Source: Amphiura filiformis (lineage: Eukaryota > Echinodermata > Ophiuroidea > Amphilepidida > Amphiuridae). From it: a stretch of DNA of 64,000 bases. A model generated the notes under the pieces. That model saw only the letters and a list, made by a program, of their open reading frames with translations. It searched no databases and was not told the DNA's origin. The DNA lies in contig NC_092629.1 of assembly GCF_039555335.1 (NCBI RefSeq), forward strand, positions 29,412,775-29,476,774, written 5' to 3'. The position numbers and the translations under genes are program-made. Below are positions 10,080-21,766 of this stretch, one piece after another. Numbering within the stretch: the stretch's first letter is position 1; every line of letters begins with the position of its first letter.

Positions 10080-12116
10080 TATTGAGAATTAGATTGAAGG
10101 TCCAAGGAGCGGGCCCATAGATACATAGGCCTACGTACATACACCAAAGGAAATATTTAGGGACAATAGGCCATCATCATACCAAGAATGAACCCTGAGG
10201 CCGCTTTAGTTTTTTCAGCTAGAGGAGAACAGTAAAGCTGCGCACTGAGGAAGGAGGAAAAACTAGAAGACACAACAAGCATAATTTCTATGCACCCTTA
10301 CACAGGCATAAACAATATAGGCCCTATGAAAAGATCATTATTATGGAAAGTAATTTAACACATAACAGCACATGAGAGCCATTCGATTCCAACTTCATCT
10401 GCGTTATCCAAGGTATGTAACCCTTTATATCTGGGGATGGGTATCAAGAAAAATATTCAGGTTCCGGCGTGTCCGTTTAAACAGCACAGTTACGAATTTT
10501 GGCCTGGGCAAGAAATAAATTGCCGACATAAGAAGCAGGTAATGGGTGGAATTTTGCTGTAATCACAGAAATTTTGGAAGTTAGGTTTTTGTTTTCAAAT
10601 AGGCTTTAACTTCCCTATCCCGAGCGTGGAGCGTAAGTTTTTTTGCACCGTAAATACACACTGACTAAAGACAGAACAGCTGGTGGGGAATCAACAGCTG
10701 ACTTGCTGTGTATAATAAGTATGTAAACTAGTAATAAGGCAGATGCGCGAAAGTTTTTCATATGTTGGATGTGAAAAAATTAATTGTATTCCAGTTCCTA
10801 CATGTAATATCCCCGGCGAAATTCGTGGAAATAATTTGCATGCGATGGAGCTTGGCACAGCTGCAATACTTCAACTCAATTATTTTATTTATTTTTTGGC
10901 AATAGAAGCAATTTTTAATAATTAATAATTAATGCACAAATGCATCATTTTTGCACCGTAAACTGCATTTTGCATCGTAAATTATAAAATATAGTTAGTA
11001 TGAAAACAATATACGTGCCTAATATTGTGTAGATACGACCACCCCTCAAGAAGTGGCGGAGTCTGTCTGCTAATCATACGGACACAAATAGTAATATAAA
11101 TAGGTATGTGAAATGAAATATGTTACCCCTCATTGGTAGTCACATTTGTCCCAGCACATCCCCTTCTCAGCAAACGCAACAATTTATATTTTGGGTTTTG
11201 GTTTAGGTAAAAACGTTTTTAAAACATATAATGTCGTGTTATATAAAGGTCATGAAAGCGTTCTAAAACGTTTTGTATGAAAACACACTGCAACTATTTT
11301 TTTTAAATGTTTCCAAAATATCATTGTAAACTATTTTTTTGCAAACATATTTTGCCAAATATTTTATCAACACTTGAACAACATTATATTTGCAGTAGCT
11401 TATCAAAAATGTTATACCTTTCGTATACCCTTTATATAACCTTTTATAACCGTTTGTGAATGATGTCGAAAACGTTTTGTGTTTGCTTGGTTGATGAGGA
11501 ATTTCTATTAAAGACACTTCCTGATTTGTGACATTTTGTGTGCGAATTTGCTGCTTTCGAGAATGAATGCATATTGTTTTAATGCGCCATTTATGCTGAT
11601 GTGCTGCTGATAATCAATCAGTCTATTACCAATGAGTCCAATATCCATTGCCCATTAGGTCTAATACCCACCTCGTATATTGATATGATTGTGTAACAAG
11701 CATTTAGGCTACAATTGGTCCGATTTGGTCTGCTAACTGATTAATCTAATACATGTAGCACGTTTTAAGATGCGCAGGCGCAATTACGATTCTACACATA
11801 CTATCAGGATATAGTAGAGTTTATACCGTGGTCTTAATGGAGGGCACATAGAGGTTTCATAAACAGTCTAGCAGGCCTATACGTGTATCATTTACACGCA
11901 ATTGTAAAAAAATTAAAATTGTTTATAAATATTGCTTAAAAGTTATGTATAAGTCATTCAAATTGTCATTTTGTACTTTGGAAATGACAATTTTGTCAAA
12001 ATGCGAAGAAAACAGCAGCATTGACGAAGTTAGAGCCACATTCAAATACATGTAGCTAATTTATTATACTGACAGTATATAAATTACAGATTACGTGTAA
12101 ATGCTTCATTTTGTCA
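10080..12116. other. Gene-free stretch
   Basis: No coding signal was recognised. Around 11168-11491 an AT-rich segment begins cagcaaacgcaa and ends aaaacgttttgtgtttgct, with repeated ACGTTTT words. It may be a MITE, but no target duplication was seen. Confidence 0.4.
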
Positions 12117-12260
12117 TAAATACGCGGCTTTTGGTTTAATCACTAGTAGGCTACGTTAGCACATCTATGACAATGACAAAGATACCAAAATAGGAATTTT
12201 TATGATTTTTACCATGGTCTGGATGAGCAAATCACTGAATGGGCCTTTAACTGCATTTTA
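12117..12260 (+). repeat. Dispersed repeat, second copy
   Basis: Shares ttagcacatctat, acaatgacaaagataccaaaa and gatgagcaaatc ... gggcctttaa words with 8945-9070. Function unknown. Confidence 0.6.
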
Positions 12261-12839
12261 CAAATGGCAAAAACAATGTTGCAATGGCAACTCGTACCGG
12301 CCTATGCCCTTACCCGTAGCACCCCCTGTGATGCATATTGAGCCTGGTGTCGGCTATATTGTTAACTTAATTCACCCTGAACAAATTAACCGACAAAAAA
12401 GACAAATAAACCATTCGATATATTATTGTTAAAAATACATATTATTAAAAATCTAAATTGAAACTAATAATCATATTAAATAGAATGCACATTATGAATG
12501 CATTTAACAAATTTTAAAATGAGTACGTCATCCTTTAAAATGCGCGCTCAATTACCTATAGAGACACTTAATTTATCGATTAATATCAATTATGTAGATT
12601 ATGGTCAAATTAACGATGACTGGGCGTAAACGCTTATAACAAGCCGTCATAACAACTTTAGGAACACTCAACAGCGTACCATGTCGCCAATTACACCACT
12701 CCTATGGCACATTAAATTTTAATTAACCTTGACTTTCGAATATTCTGTACGGTCAATGTGTTTGGACCAATAGATATACTTCAACCAATATTTACGCTTC
12801 GTCTGCACGGCTTTGAAAGCAAAATCAACAATATTTTGA

Positions 12840-13371
12840 GCGTTATATAGCTGATTTCGCGCACGGTCGTACCATTGGTGTGCAATAATGGATATATTTT
12901 CTTTAGCGTTATACCTTTTCGTCGTCAATTGTAAGTACCACTGATGATAGTCTTCATGTTCCATTTTGCATGGGAATGGGGTGTGTGGTTGTGTGGGATG
13001 TGATCTGATTTTACTTACGGTCGTACCATTGGTGTACAAAATAGATATTTATACTTTAGCGTTATACTTTTTCGTCGTCAATTGTAAGTACCACTGATGA
13101 TAGTATGTATGTTCCGTTTTGCTTGGGAATGTGGTGTGGGGGTATGTGGGGTGTGATCTGATTTCACTCACGGTCGTACCATATGGTGTACAACATGGAT
13201 ATATTTACTTTAATAGCGTTATACATGTACCTTTTCGTCGTCAAGTGTAAGTAGGCTACCACTAATCATAGTGTGTGTGTGTTCCGTTTTGCATGGGCAT
13301 GGGGTGTGGGGGTGTGTGGGGTGTGATATGATTTCATTCACGGCCGTACCATTGGTTTACAACATGGATTT
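12840..13371 (+). repeat. ~155-bp satellite, block 1
   Basis: About 3.5 tandem units marked by ttttcgtcgtcaattgtaag, gttccgttttgc, ggggtgtgtgg and cacggtcgtaccattggtg. Unit spacing is about 150-163 bp. The same unit continues after each inserted element up to 24760. Confidence 0.85.
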
Positions 13372-14291
13372 CGTTGCTGGGCAGGAAAAACCTCATATGT
13401 GCATTTTGACCTCTAAAATCAAAACCTCATATGTAGTACAAAAGGACCAATGACAAAACCTCATATGTGACCGTTCACGGCGAATGAGCCGTAAATTCCT
13501 CCCCGGTCAATTTTGTTTTATTTCGTGTTTAAAAATAAACATCATAAACTTAAAATGGTATATCATTTGACTTCAAACGTTTGTTAAACTTTGCTCCTTC
13601 AACAAAATTATAGCTTTTTACGTTTTTACATGTGTCTCTTTTTCAACATTGCTGGCAATAAATATCAAACAGTCATAATTGGCGGTCATTTCAAATCATC
13701 CCCAAGTCAACGAGGTTTAAGAAAGTTCTCTCATTGTTAATTGTTGGTTATGCATACCTGTACAAAACCTGGTAACCCACCACTTGAACAGGATTTAGCA
13801 AAAGCAAACAAAGACCAGAGCTATCAAAAGTTCTATAGCCATCTAAGGTAGAAGCTTATTATCCACTTCAACAATAGGATTATTGATTAGTTTTTGACTA
13901 TCAAAATAAGACAGATGTCGGGCCAGCTTAAGTTACCGATGAATACGACCTTCGTACACATTTTACACCGTAACTCAGAATACAATTTAGGGAATTTACG
14001 GCTCGTTTGTGCTGCCGGGTCACATATGTAGCAAATTCCTTTTAACATTTACAATAGACACAAAAAATGAACCATTGATTAAAAACAGTTCCGTTTATTA
14101 CGCAAAAAAGCAGTCTTTTTGTTGTTTTAGTTATGCAGAGACGAAATCTTTTTGTTCGCTGTGATTTCTGCTTGAAATTGAGGTGACCAAAAATTACACA
14201 TATGAGGTTTTAGTACTGGGGCCCACTTTTTACATATGAGGTTTTCCATTTGACCTTTGAATTTACATGAAGTTTTTCCTGCCCAGCGACG
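13372..14291. mobile_element. 0.92-kb nonautonomous DNA transposon in the satellite
   Basis: Termini CGTTGCTGGGCAGGAAAAAC (left) and the complement of CGTCGCTGGGCAGGAAAAAC (right). It interrupts a satellite unit between aacatggat and atatattatactttagcg. Subterminal AAACCTCATATGT words occur three times on the left and in inverse orientation on the right. No ORF of note. Target duplication unclear (perhaps GAT). Confidence 0.7.
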
Positions 14292-14431
14292 ATATATTAT
14301 ACTTTAGCGTTGTACCTTTTCGTCGTCAATAATGTAAGCACCATTGATAATAGTATGTATGTTCCGTTTTACCTGGGGTGTGTGGTTGTGTTGGGTGTGA
14401 TCTGATTTCACTCACTGTCGTACCATTGGTA
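14292..14431 (+). repeat. ~155-bp satellite, block 2
   Basis: One unit between two insertions: ttttcgtcgtcaataatgtaag, gttccgttttacc, ggggtgtgtggttgtg, gtcgtaccattggta. The equivalent unit in the duplicate lies at about 19130-19267. Confidence 0.8.
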
Positions 14432-16526
14432 TATGGTCAATTCCAGCGAAAGCGGGACAAAATTCTCTCTATGTTAACTTTCCACTTTAAAATGTCATTA
14501 ATAAAGGAAATCACGTTATTGATGGGGCATATCATGTCACGTCCAATGTGCTCTCTTTGTGCATATAGGCCTTTACTAGCAAGTCATACCAGGGGACAAT
14601 ATATGATGGCTTAAATGAATTGGCGTTACCCACGAATTCAAAGATAAAGCACCATATATGTCATTGAATGTCCTTCAATCAAAATGAAATTATTACCGTT
14701 AGAAAGACGTTTGCATGATCTCTCATCATATGTAAAACGATTGAATTCCACCAAAGTTTGTGGACTCTGGAGGCCATTAAGTCAATTTGGCTAATAATTT
14801 TGTTACCCGCGTATCAAAAATAAAATGATTGTTCTGAAAAATGTTAAGTGAATATGCCATAAATGACTATATCATGAAACGAAGTTTCGTTCTATAATTC
14901 TGAGGTCCAAGTGATTATTTTATGCAAATACGTTTTACCCATAAAATTCCATAAAATCAAATTTGACGTTACCCACGTATCAACTGTTACCCACGAGTCC
15001 AGCAAATATAATTGCCATAACTTAAACTAACATTTAATGACTTTGGACACTGAATTTAGTTTGACAAGCGCTTGAAATTGTAAATCGGAAAAATAAGTTC
15101 ACCGCTTTAAAAAAGAATCTACGACGGTTTAAACTTTTGTTACCCACGAATCCCGAGTAGATGCTAACCTTGAAAAACAAGGAGATTGTTTATTTTAAGT
15201 TTAAATCAGCACATATTCAAGCCATGGGTATGCTATAATTTTTACAGTACTTACAGTTTATGCACCTAAGAAACCCCAAACGGTACTATAGTACTTAGAG
15301 CTTTACCCACGAATTCGGCGTTACCCACGAATCCAAGGATTTACTCGTAAATTATATGTTTCTTATGCATCTTAACATTTTGAAAACATGTGAAATAGGT
15401 TCCAAAACAGTCCTGTTTAATAGCGTCCTCTTGAAGGTATACTGAAGCTGTATCATGAAGTTTTGATTGATTATCCTAAATTACCATTTTTGGGTAAATG
15501 CAATTGGTTAGAGAAACGGGAATCATTGAAACACAATGGAGGAATAACCGCATGATGGTTTCCAACCTTCTGTAATATTTTCTATTTTGCCGCTTACCAA
15601 TACATACCTTCAAATATGTGTTACCCACGAACATTTTGGTTACCCATGAATCCCTACTTAAATAATAGTTAACAATGTATTGGTAGTGTTTTAGTTCATA
15701 TGAACTGTCAAACACGAGTTAATAGAATATTGCTGCATGAAAATGTGGAATGATTTTACTAAAATAATAATATAAAACTGTTTGCTATGTCTATTTGAAA
15801 TTGGCAACTTCATTATTCTCAAAATTTTTATACCCAAAATGCCATAATGATCCATTCTAAATATTCCATGTAGTTTGTATTTCGATTAAAATTCATTTTA
15901 GTGCCATTGCAGCCTGAATTATTGACATACGGAAAAGTATTTTTTTTTTTTTTTTAAAAAAAAAAATAGGAATTGCTATTTTCCAGACGCTGTTACCCAC
16001 GAATCCATCCGAGATCCTCATCCTGCGACGAGATACAAAATCTAACTTTATATTTATATGAAGCATTTATTCTAATCTTTCGAAATAATACAGTAATGTT
16101 AAATGACAGCCACTTTGGAAAGAGTTCGAAGAATTGACACCATCTTAACTGTACACCTGGTTCTTTCTTAAAATTTGTAATAACCAAAATATTTCTTTGT
16201 AGATATATGTAATAAAATTCTATTTTACGTTCACCGATTTCTAGTGTATATGAGTCACACATAAAATATTGAAAGATATTAAAAAAAGGGGAAATTTTAT
16301 GGCGTACAACAGGTGAAAAAGGCTTGAATTCGTGGGTAACATGCATATGCGCATTTAACACTTTATTTGGTCTAGCAAGAAAAGTTATTTTTCAATCCGA
16401 TGGCACTTCCACCTGATGATTCACTAGATATGATCGTCTCATTTGAGAAGTCTAGAATTGAAAAGGAAAACATTTTCAAAATGGCCCCCATAGAGAATTT
16501 TGTCCCTTTGGCTGGAATTGACCATA
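14432..16526. mobile_element. 2.1-kb nonautonomous element with TTACCCACGAATYC motifs (copy 1)
   Basis: Inverted ends: TATGGTCAATTCCAGCGAAA (left) and, on the other strand, TATGGTCAATTCCAGCCAAA (right), both continuing GGGACAAAATTCTC. The interior has about ten spaced copies of GTTACCCACGAATYC or close variants, mostly plus-strand, with one reversed near the right end (gaattcgtgggtaac). The flanks suggest a TA target. The short ORFs inside look like chance. Confidence 0.8.
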
Positions 16527-16929
16527 TATGGATATATTTAATTTGGTGTTATACATGTACCTTTTCGTCGTCAATTGTAAGTACCACTGATCATAGTGTG
16601 TATGTTACATTTTGCATTGGAGTGGGGTGTGTGGTTCTGTTGGGTGTGATCTGATTTCACTCACGGTCGTACCACTGGAGTACAATATTTACTTTAGCGT
16701 TATACCTTTGTCGTCAATTGTAAGTACAATTGGTGGTAGTGTGTATGTTCCGTTTTGCGTGGGAATGTGTTGTCTTCGTTGTGTGTGGTGTAGTCTGATT
16801 TTACTCACCGTCTTACCTTTGGTGTACAACATGGATATATTTACTTTAGCGTTATACATTTTCGTCATCAATAATTGTAAATGCAACTGATGACAGTGTG
16901 TATGTTCCATTTTGCATGGGAATGGGGTG
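16527..16929 (+). repeat. ~155-bp satellite, block 3
   Basis: Three units with ttttcgtcgtcaattgtaag, tttgtcgtcaattgtaag and ttttcgtcatcaataattg. It ends at the target site (aatggggtg) of the ORF-bearing element. Duplicate at 21365-21766. Confidence 0.8.
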
Positions 16930-17834
16930 AGTAGTAAGGACACTAGCGGCTTAACATAAGGTCAAGCCAGGATAATGACCTTTAAACCGGAAATGACCAA
17001 AAAAAAAAAAGACTTAAAATACCTGGTTTTTTTTTTCACTTTCCTTCATATTGTTCTAAAACCTAAAACAAAATAAGAGACTTGATATATAAGGTTCAAT
17101 TTGGGTGTGGGGGTTTTGATGGTGTGTGGGGGTTGTTTTGTATGCTGAAGTTTATTTTATAGTACAAATAAATTATTACTAAATATATACATGGAAGATT
17201 TTGAAACTCCTGGGGAAGAATTTAATTTAATTGATTTTGAGGAGGAAGAGCCTTCTACAACTATATGGGATGCTTATAATTATATGGATGCTGATTATAT
17301 TAAATATGGCAAAGGAAAACCTAATGAGCCTAATAGGCCAGTACAAAATCAGGAAGCAAAGAGCAGATTTTATGAATCAGTTAAGAAACAAGGGTGGGAA
17401 GTAAATTTAGATTCACCTAATAAATATAAAGTGATTTTTGTAGAAGAACTAAAAACAAAGCAAATTTTTGCTGCCACAGATAGTAGAAGAATTAGACTAA
17501 CAAATCCTAAAAATCCAAATAAATTTCTTTCACTAAAATCTATTGAAAAAAATATTAATACAAATTTTAAAAAAGGTCATAATTATGGTTATAGTTTTAT
17601 AAAGGATATTCTTGGAATTAAAAATTTTAAGCCAGGACTTGACAAACCATTAATAAGAGCCTTAAAAAAATGAAACTTATATATCAAGTCTCTTATTTTG
17701 TTTTAGGTTTTAGAACAATATGAAGGAAAGTGAAAAAAAACCAGGTATTTTAAGTCGTTTTTTTTGGTCATTTCCGGTTTAAAGGTCATTATCCTGGCTT
17801 GACCTTATGTTAAGCCGCTAGTGTCCTTACTACT
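16930..17834. mobile_element. 0.9-kb long-TIR element carrying a single ORF (copy 1)
   Basis: Inverted repeats of about 160 bp (16930-17093 and 17676-17834) begin AGTAGTAAGGACACTAGCGG and end with the exact complement. Inside is one ORF of 160 codons. Flanking gggtg on both sides, inside satellite whose uninterrupted form reads aatggggtgtgtgg, gives a 5-bp target duplication (6 bp if one mismatch is allowed). Long TIRs starting AG recall Polinton/Maverick ends, but no polymerase, integrase or capsid gene is present. Confidence 0.85.
17191..17673 (+). CDS. Unrecognised 160-residue protein of the long-TIR element
   Basis: Not recognised. The ORF fills most of the space between the inverted repeats: its stop (TGA, 17671-17673) is two bases before the right TIR. 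The N-terminus is strongly acidic (MEDFETPGEEFNLIDFEEEE). A middle part has WDAYNYMDADYIKYGKGKP and KKQGWEVNLDSPNKYKVIFV. The C-terminal half is Lys/Asn-rich (IRLTNPKNPNKFLSLKS; ends LIRALKK). No signal peptide, membrane segment or known catalytic motif is visible. Third codon positions are mostly A or T. The start is the first ATG after the left repeat. A DNA-binding or element-maintenance role is only a guess from the charge pattern and the location. It is either a real element protein or a captured fragment. Confidence 0.6.
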   Translation: MEDFETPGEEFNLIDFEEEEPSTTIWDAYNYMDADYIKYGKGKPNEPNRPVQNQEAKSRFYESVKKQGWEVNLDSPNKYKVIFVEELKTKQIFAATDSRRIRLTNPKNPNKFLSLKSIEKNINTNFKKGHNYGYSFIKDILGIKNFKPGLDKPLIRALKK

Positions 17835-18096
17835 GGGTGTGTGGTTGTGTTGGGTGTGATCTGATTTCCCTTACGGTCGTAACATTGGTGTACAATATAG
17901 TTATATTTACTTTAGCGTTATGCCTTTTCGTCGTCAATTGTAAGTACATCTGATGATGGGGGTGTGTGTGTGTGTTCCGTTTTGTATGGGATTGGGATGT
18001 GGGGGTGTGTTGGTGTGATCTGAATTCATTCACGGTCGTACCTTTGGTGTACACTATGAATATAATTACTTTAGCGTTAGGCCAAGTAAAACATAA
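17835..18096 (+). repeat. ~155-bp satellite, block 4
   Basis: Resumes with gggtgtgtggttgtgttggg after the long-TIR element and runs through two units to ttactttagcgttaggcc. Duplicate at 22684-22944. Confidence 0.8.
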
Positions 18097-18443
18097 AACA
18101 TGTTTCACGCCCGGGTTTTCGAAAAAAAGGAGGAGAAGGGGGCTTTTTATTTTCTATTTTTTATCGCAAAATTGGTGTAAATACCCATACTTAGAGCTGT
18201 TTTAGCGTATACAATAATGCATGGAAAAAGAAGGAGGCCTTTTTTATTTGTTGTTCTGATAGTTACACCCCCACCAATGATCACTAAACTTTCCTAAAAT
18301 GTTTCTTGTATCTTAACAAGGCTATAGAAAGCATTCCAACTTCCTAGACATATTTTTTGAAAAGTTATAACTGAATTTCAAAAATAAAAATATATTTGAG
18401 GAAACCTCAAAAAAGGAAGCTGGAGGGGACGTGAAACATGTTT
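18097..18443. mobile_element. ~350-bp MITE (copy 1)
   Basis: Ends aaacatgtttcacg ... cgtgaaacatgttt are inverted repeats. The interior is purine-rich (aaaaaaaggaggagaagg) with no ORF. Confidence 0.65.
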
Positions 18444-18486
18444 TTTTTTTCTCCTTGAATAAGTTCATCAGGATTGTAGATATCAA

Positions 18487-18704
18487 TTATTGGTAAATTA
18501 TGCTTTACAAATCCACTTGATTACTCACGTTTTTAGACGTTTCATCTTCCTACGGAAGACTTCATCAGTAATGTGATGAACCAGCAACACTCCTACTCTC
18601 ATCTCCAGAGGGTGTAGTTCTTTGCAATAGCTGGTCATATACATGATTGAGTGAGTATGTCCCTTCATCGCGGTTGATAACGTTGGCCCCCCGTTTTCTG
18701 ATCG
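18487..18704 (-). repeat. Inverted 3' arm of Penelope-like element (copy 1)
   Basis: About 218 bp, the reverse complement of the element's 3' end (compare 24310-24524). It forms the left end of the insertion. Confidence 0.85.
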
Positions 18705-18708
18705 ATCT

Positions 18709-19076
18709 GATACGCTGATCAATCGGAAAGAAGACGGTTCGGTAAAGACAACAGTGTACAGAAAGAAAACGCACACCGACCAGTATTAAAACTTTGCTTC
18801 GCAACATCCCTTACACCAAAAATTGGGTGTAGTCAGAACATTGCTTGATCGGAAAGACGCGATTGTAACGGAAGAGGAGGATAAACAACAGGAGGAGGAA
18901 CACATCAAGCATGCGCTAAATCAATGTGGATATCCTAACTGGACGATTGAAAAAGTGAAACAACAGATCAGTGATAAGACCAAAGCGAAGAAGAAAGCAA
19001 AGGACAAGAACACAGAAAGAAGTAAGGGCATGGTAGTGATACCCTATGTCCAAGGTGTGTCTGAAAGACTGCAACG
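18709..19076 (+). pseudogene. Penelope-like RT/endonuclease fragment, broken by the duplication
   Basis: Same frame as 23557-24447 ([12 protein letters not shown] ... CGYPNW). It has a nonsense change (TAT TAA where copy 2 has TAT TTA, about 18783-18788) and is cut at 19076 where the tandem duplication begins, so the GIY-YIG domain is missing. Confidence 0.85.
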
Positions 19077-19267
19077 GTTTTCCATTTGACCTTTGAATTT
19101 ACATGAAGTTTTTCCTGCCCAGCGACGATATATTATACTTTAGCGTTGTACCTTTTCGTCGTCAATAATGTAAGCACCATTGATAATAGTATGTATGTTC
19201 CGTTTTACCTGGGGTGTGTGGTTGTGTTGGGTGTGATCTGATTTCACTCACTGTCGTACCATTGGTA

Positions 19268-21364
19268 TATGGTCAATTCCAGCGAAAGCGGGACAAAATT
19301 CTCTCTATGTTAACTTTCCACTTTAAAATGTCATTAATAAAGGAAATCACGTTATTGATGGGGCATATCATGTCACGTCCAATGTGCTCTCTTTGTGCAT
19401 ATAGGCCTTTACTAGCAAGTCATACCAGGGGACAATATATGATGGCTTAAATGAATTGGCGTTACCCACGAATTCAAAGATAAAGCACCATATATGTCAT
19501 TGAATGTCCTTCAATCAAAATGAAATTATTACCGTTAGAAAGACGTTTGCATGATCTCTCATCATATGTAAAACGATTGAATTCCACCAAAGTTTGTGGA
19601 CTCTGGAGGCCATTAAGTCAATTTGGCTAATAATTTTGTTACCCGCGTATCAAAAATAAAATGATTGTTCTGAAAAATGTTAAGTGAATATGCCATAAAT
19701 GACTATATCATGAAACGAAGTTTCGTTCTATAATTCTGAGGTCCAAGTGATTATTTTATGCAAATACGTTTTACCCATAAAATTCCATAAAATCAAATTT
19801 GACGTTACCCACGTATCAACTGTTACCCACGAGTCCAGCAAATATAATTGCCATAACTTAAACTAACATTTAATGACTTTGGACACTGAATTTAGTTTGA
19901 CAAGCGCTTGAAATTGTAAATCGGAAAAATAAGTTCACCGCTTTAAGAAAGAATCTACGACGGTTTAAACTTTTGTTACCCACGAATCCCGAGTAGATGC
20001 TAACCTTGAAAAACAAGGAGATTGTTTATTTTAAGTTTAAATCAGCACATATTCAAGCCATGGGTATGCTATAATTTTTACAGTACTTACAGTTTATGCA
20101 CCTAAGAAACCCCAAACGGTACTATAGTACTTAGAGCTTTACCCACGAATTCGGCGTTACCCACGAATCCAAGGATTTACTCGTAAATTATATGTTTCTT
20201 ATGCATCTTAACATTTTGAAAACATGTGAAATAGGTTCCAAAACAGTCCTGTTTAATAGCGTCCTCTTGAAGGTATACTGAAGCTGTATCATGAAATTTT
20301 GATTGATTATCCTAAATTACCATTTTTTGGGTAAATGCAATTGGTTAGAGAAACGGGAATCATTGAAACACAATGGAGGAATAACCGCATGATGGTTTCC
20401 AACCTTCTGTAATATTTTCTATTTTGCCGCTTACCAATACATACCTTCAAATATGTGTTACCCACGAACATTTTGGTTACCCATGAATCCCTACTTAAAT
20501 AATAGTTAACAATGTATTGGTAGTGTTTTAGTTCATATGAACTGTCAAACACGAGTTAATAGAATATTGCTGCATGAAAATGTGGAATGATTTTACTAAA
20601 ATAATAATATAAAACTGTTTGCTATGTCTATTTGAAATTGGCAACTTCATTATTCTCAAAATTTTTATACCCAAAATGCCATAATGATCCATTCTAAATA
20701 TTCCATGTAGTTTGTATTTCGATTAAAATTCATTTTAGTGCCATTGCAGCCTGAATTATTGACATACGGAAAAGTATTTTTATTTTTATTAAAAAAAAAA
20801 AAATAGGAATTGCTATTTTCCAGACGCTGTTACCCACGAATCCATCCGAGATCCTCATCCTGCGACGAGATACAAAATCTAACTTTATATTTATATGAAG
20901 CATTTATTCTAATCTTTCGAAATAATACAGTAATGTTAAATGACAGCCACTTTGGAAAGAGTTCGAAGAATTGACACCATCTTAACTGTACACCTGGTTC
21001 TTTCTTAAAATTTGTAATAACCAAAATATTTCTTTGTAGATATATGTAATAAAATTCTATTTTACGTTCACCGATTTCTAGTGTATATGAGTCACACATA
21101 AAATATTGAAAGATATTAAAAAAGGGGAAATTTTATGGCGTACAACAGGTGAAAAAGGCTTGAATTCGTGGGTAACATGCATATGCGCATTTAACACTTT
21201 ATTTGGTCTAGCAAGAAAAGTTATTTTTCAATCCGATGGCACTTCCACCTGATGATTCACTAGATATGATCGTCTCATTTGAGAAGTCTAGAATTGAAAA
21301 GGAAAACATTTTCAAAATGGCCCCCATAGAGAATTTTGTCCCGCTTTGGCTGGAATTGACCATA
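19268..21364. mobile_element. 2.1-kb nonautonomous element (copy 2, by duplication)
   Basis: The duplicate of 14432-16526. Its right end keeps tttgtcccgctttggctgg, whereas copy 1 has lost the GC (tttgtccctttggctgg). Confidence 0.85.
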
Positions 21365-21766
21365 TATGGATATATTTAATTTGGTGTTATACATGTACCT
21401 TTTCGTCGTCAATTGTAAGTACCACTGATCATAGTGTGTATGTTACATTTTGCATTGGAGTGGGGTGTGTGGTTCTGTTGGGTGTGATCTGATTTCACTC
21501 ACGGTCGTACCACTGGAGTACAATATTTACTTTAGCGTTATACCTTTGTCGTCAATTGTAAGTACAATTGGTGGTAGTGTGTATGTTCCGTTTTGCGTGG
21601 AATGTGTTGTCTTCGTTGTGTGTGGTGTAGTCTGATTTTACTCACCGTCTTACCTTTGGTGTACAACATGGATATATTTACTTTAGCGTTATACATTTTC
21701 GTCATCAATAATTGTAAATGCAACTGATGACAGTGTGTATGTTCCATTTTGCATGGGAATGGGGTG
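21365..21766 (+). repeat. ~155-bp satellite, block 3 duplicate
   Basis: Copy of 16527-16929 within the 4.84-kb duplication. Confidence 0.85.

Larger units (their letters stand above)
14241..19076. repeat. 4.84-kb tandem segmental duplication, copy 1
   Basis: From gttttccatttgacc to gaaagactgcaacg this segment is repeated almost base for base at 19077-23924. Differences are mostly homopolymer lengths and scattered substitutions. The left break lies inside the 0.92-kb element and the right break inside the Penelope-like ORF. Confidence 0.95.

Noticed and set aside
15476-16361. Minus-strand open frames of 79-122 codons in the 2.1-kb element
   Set aside because: No family resemblance. The frames run through the repeated TTACCCACGAATYC words and are broken by small indels in the duplicate.
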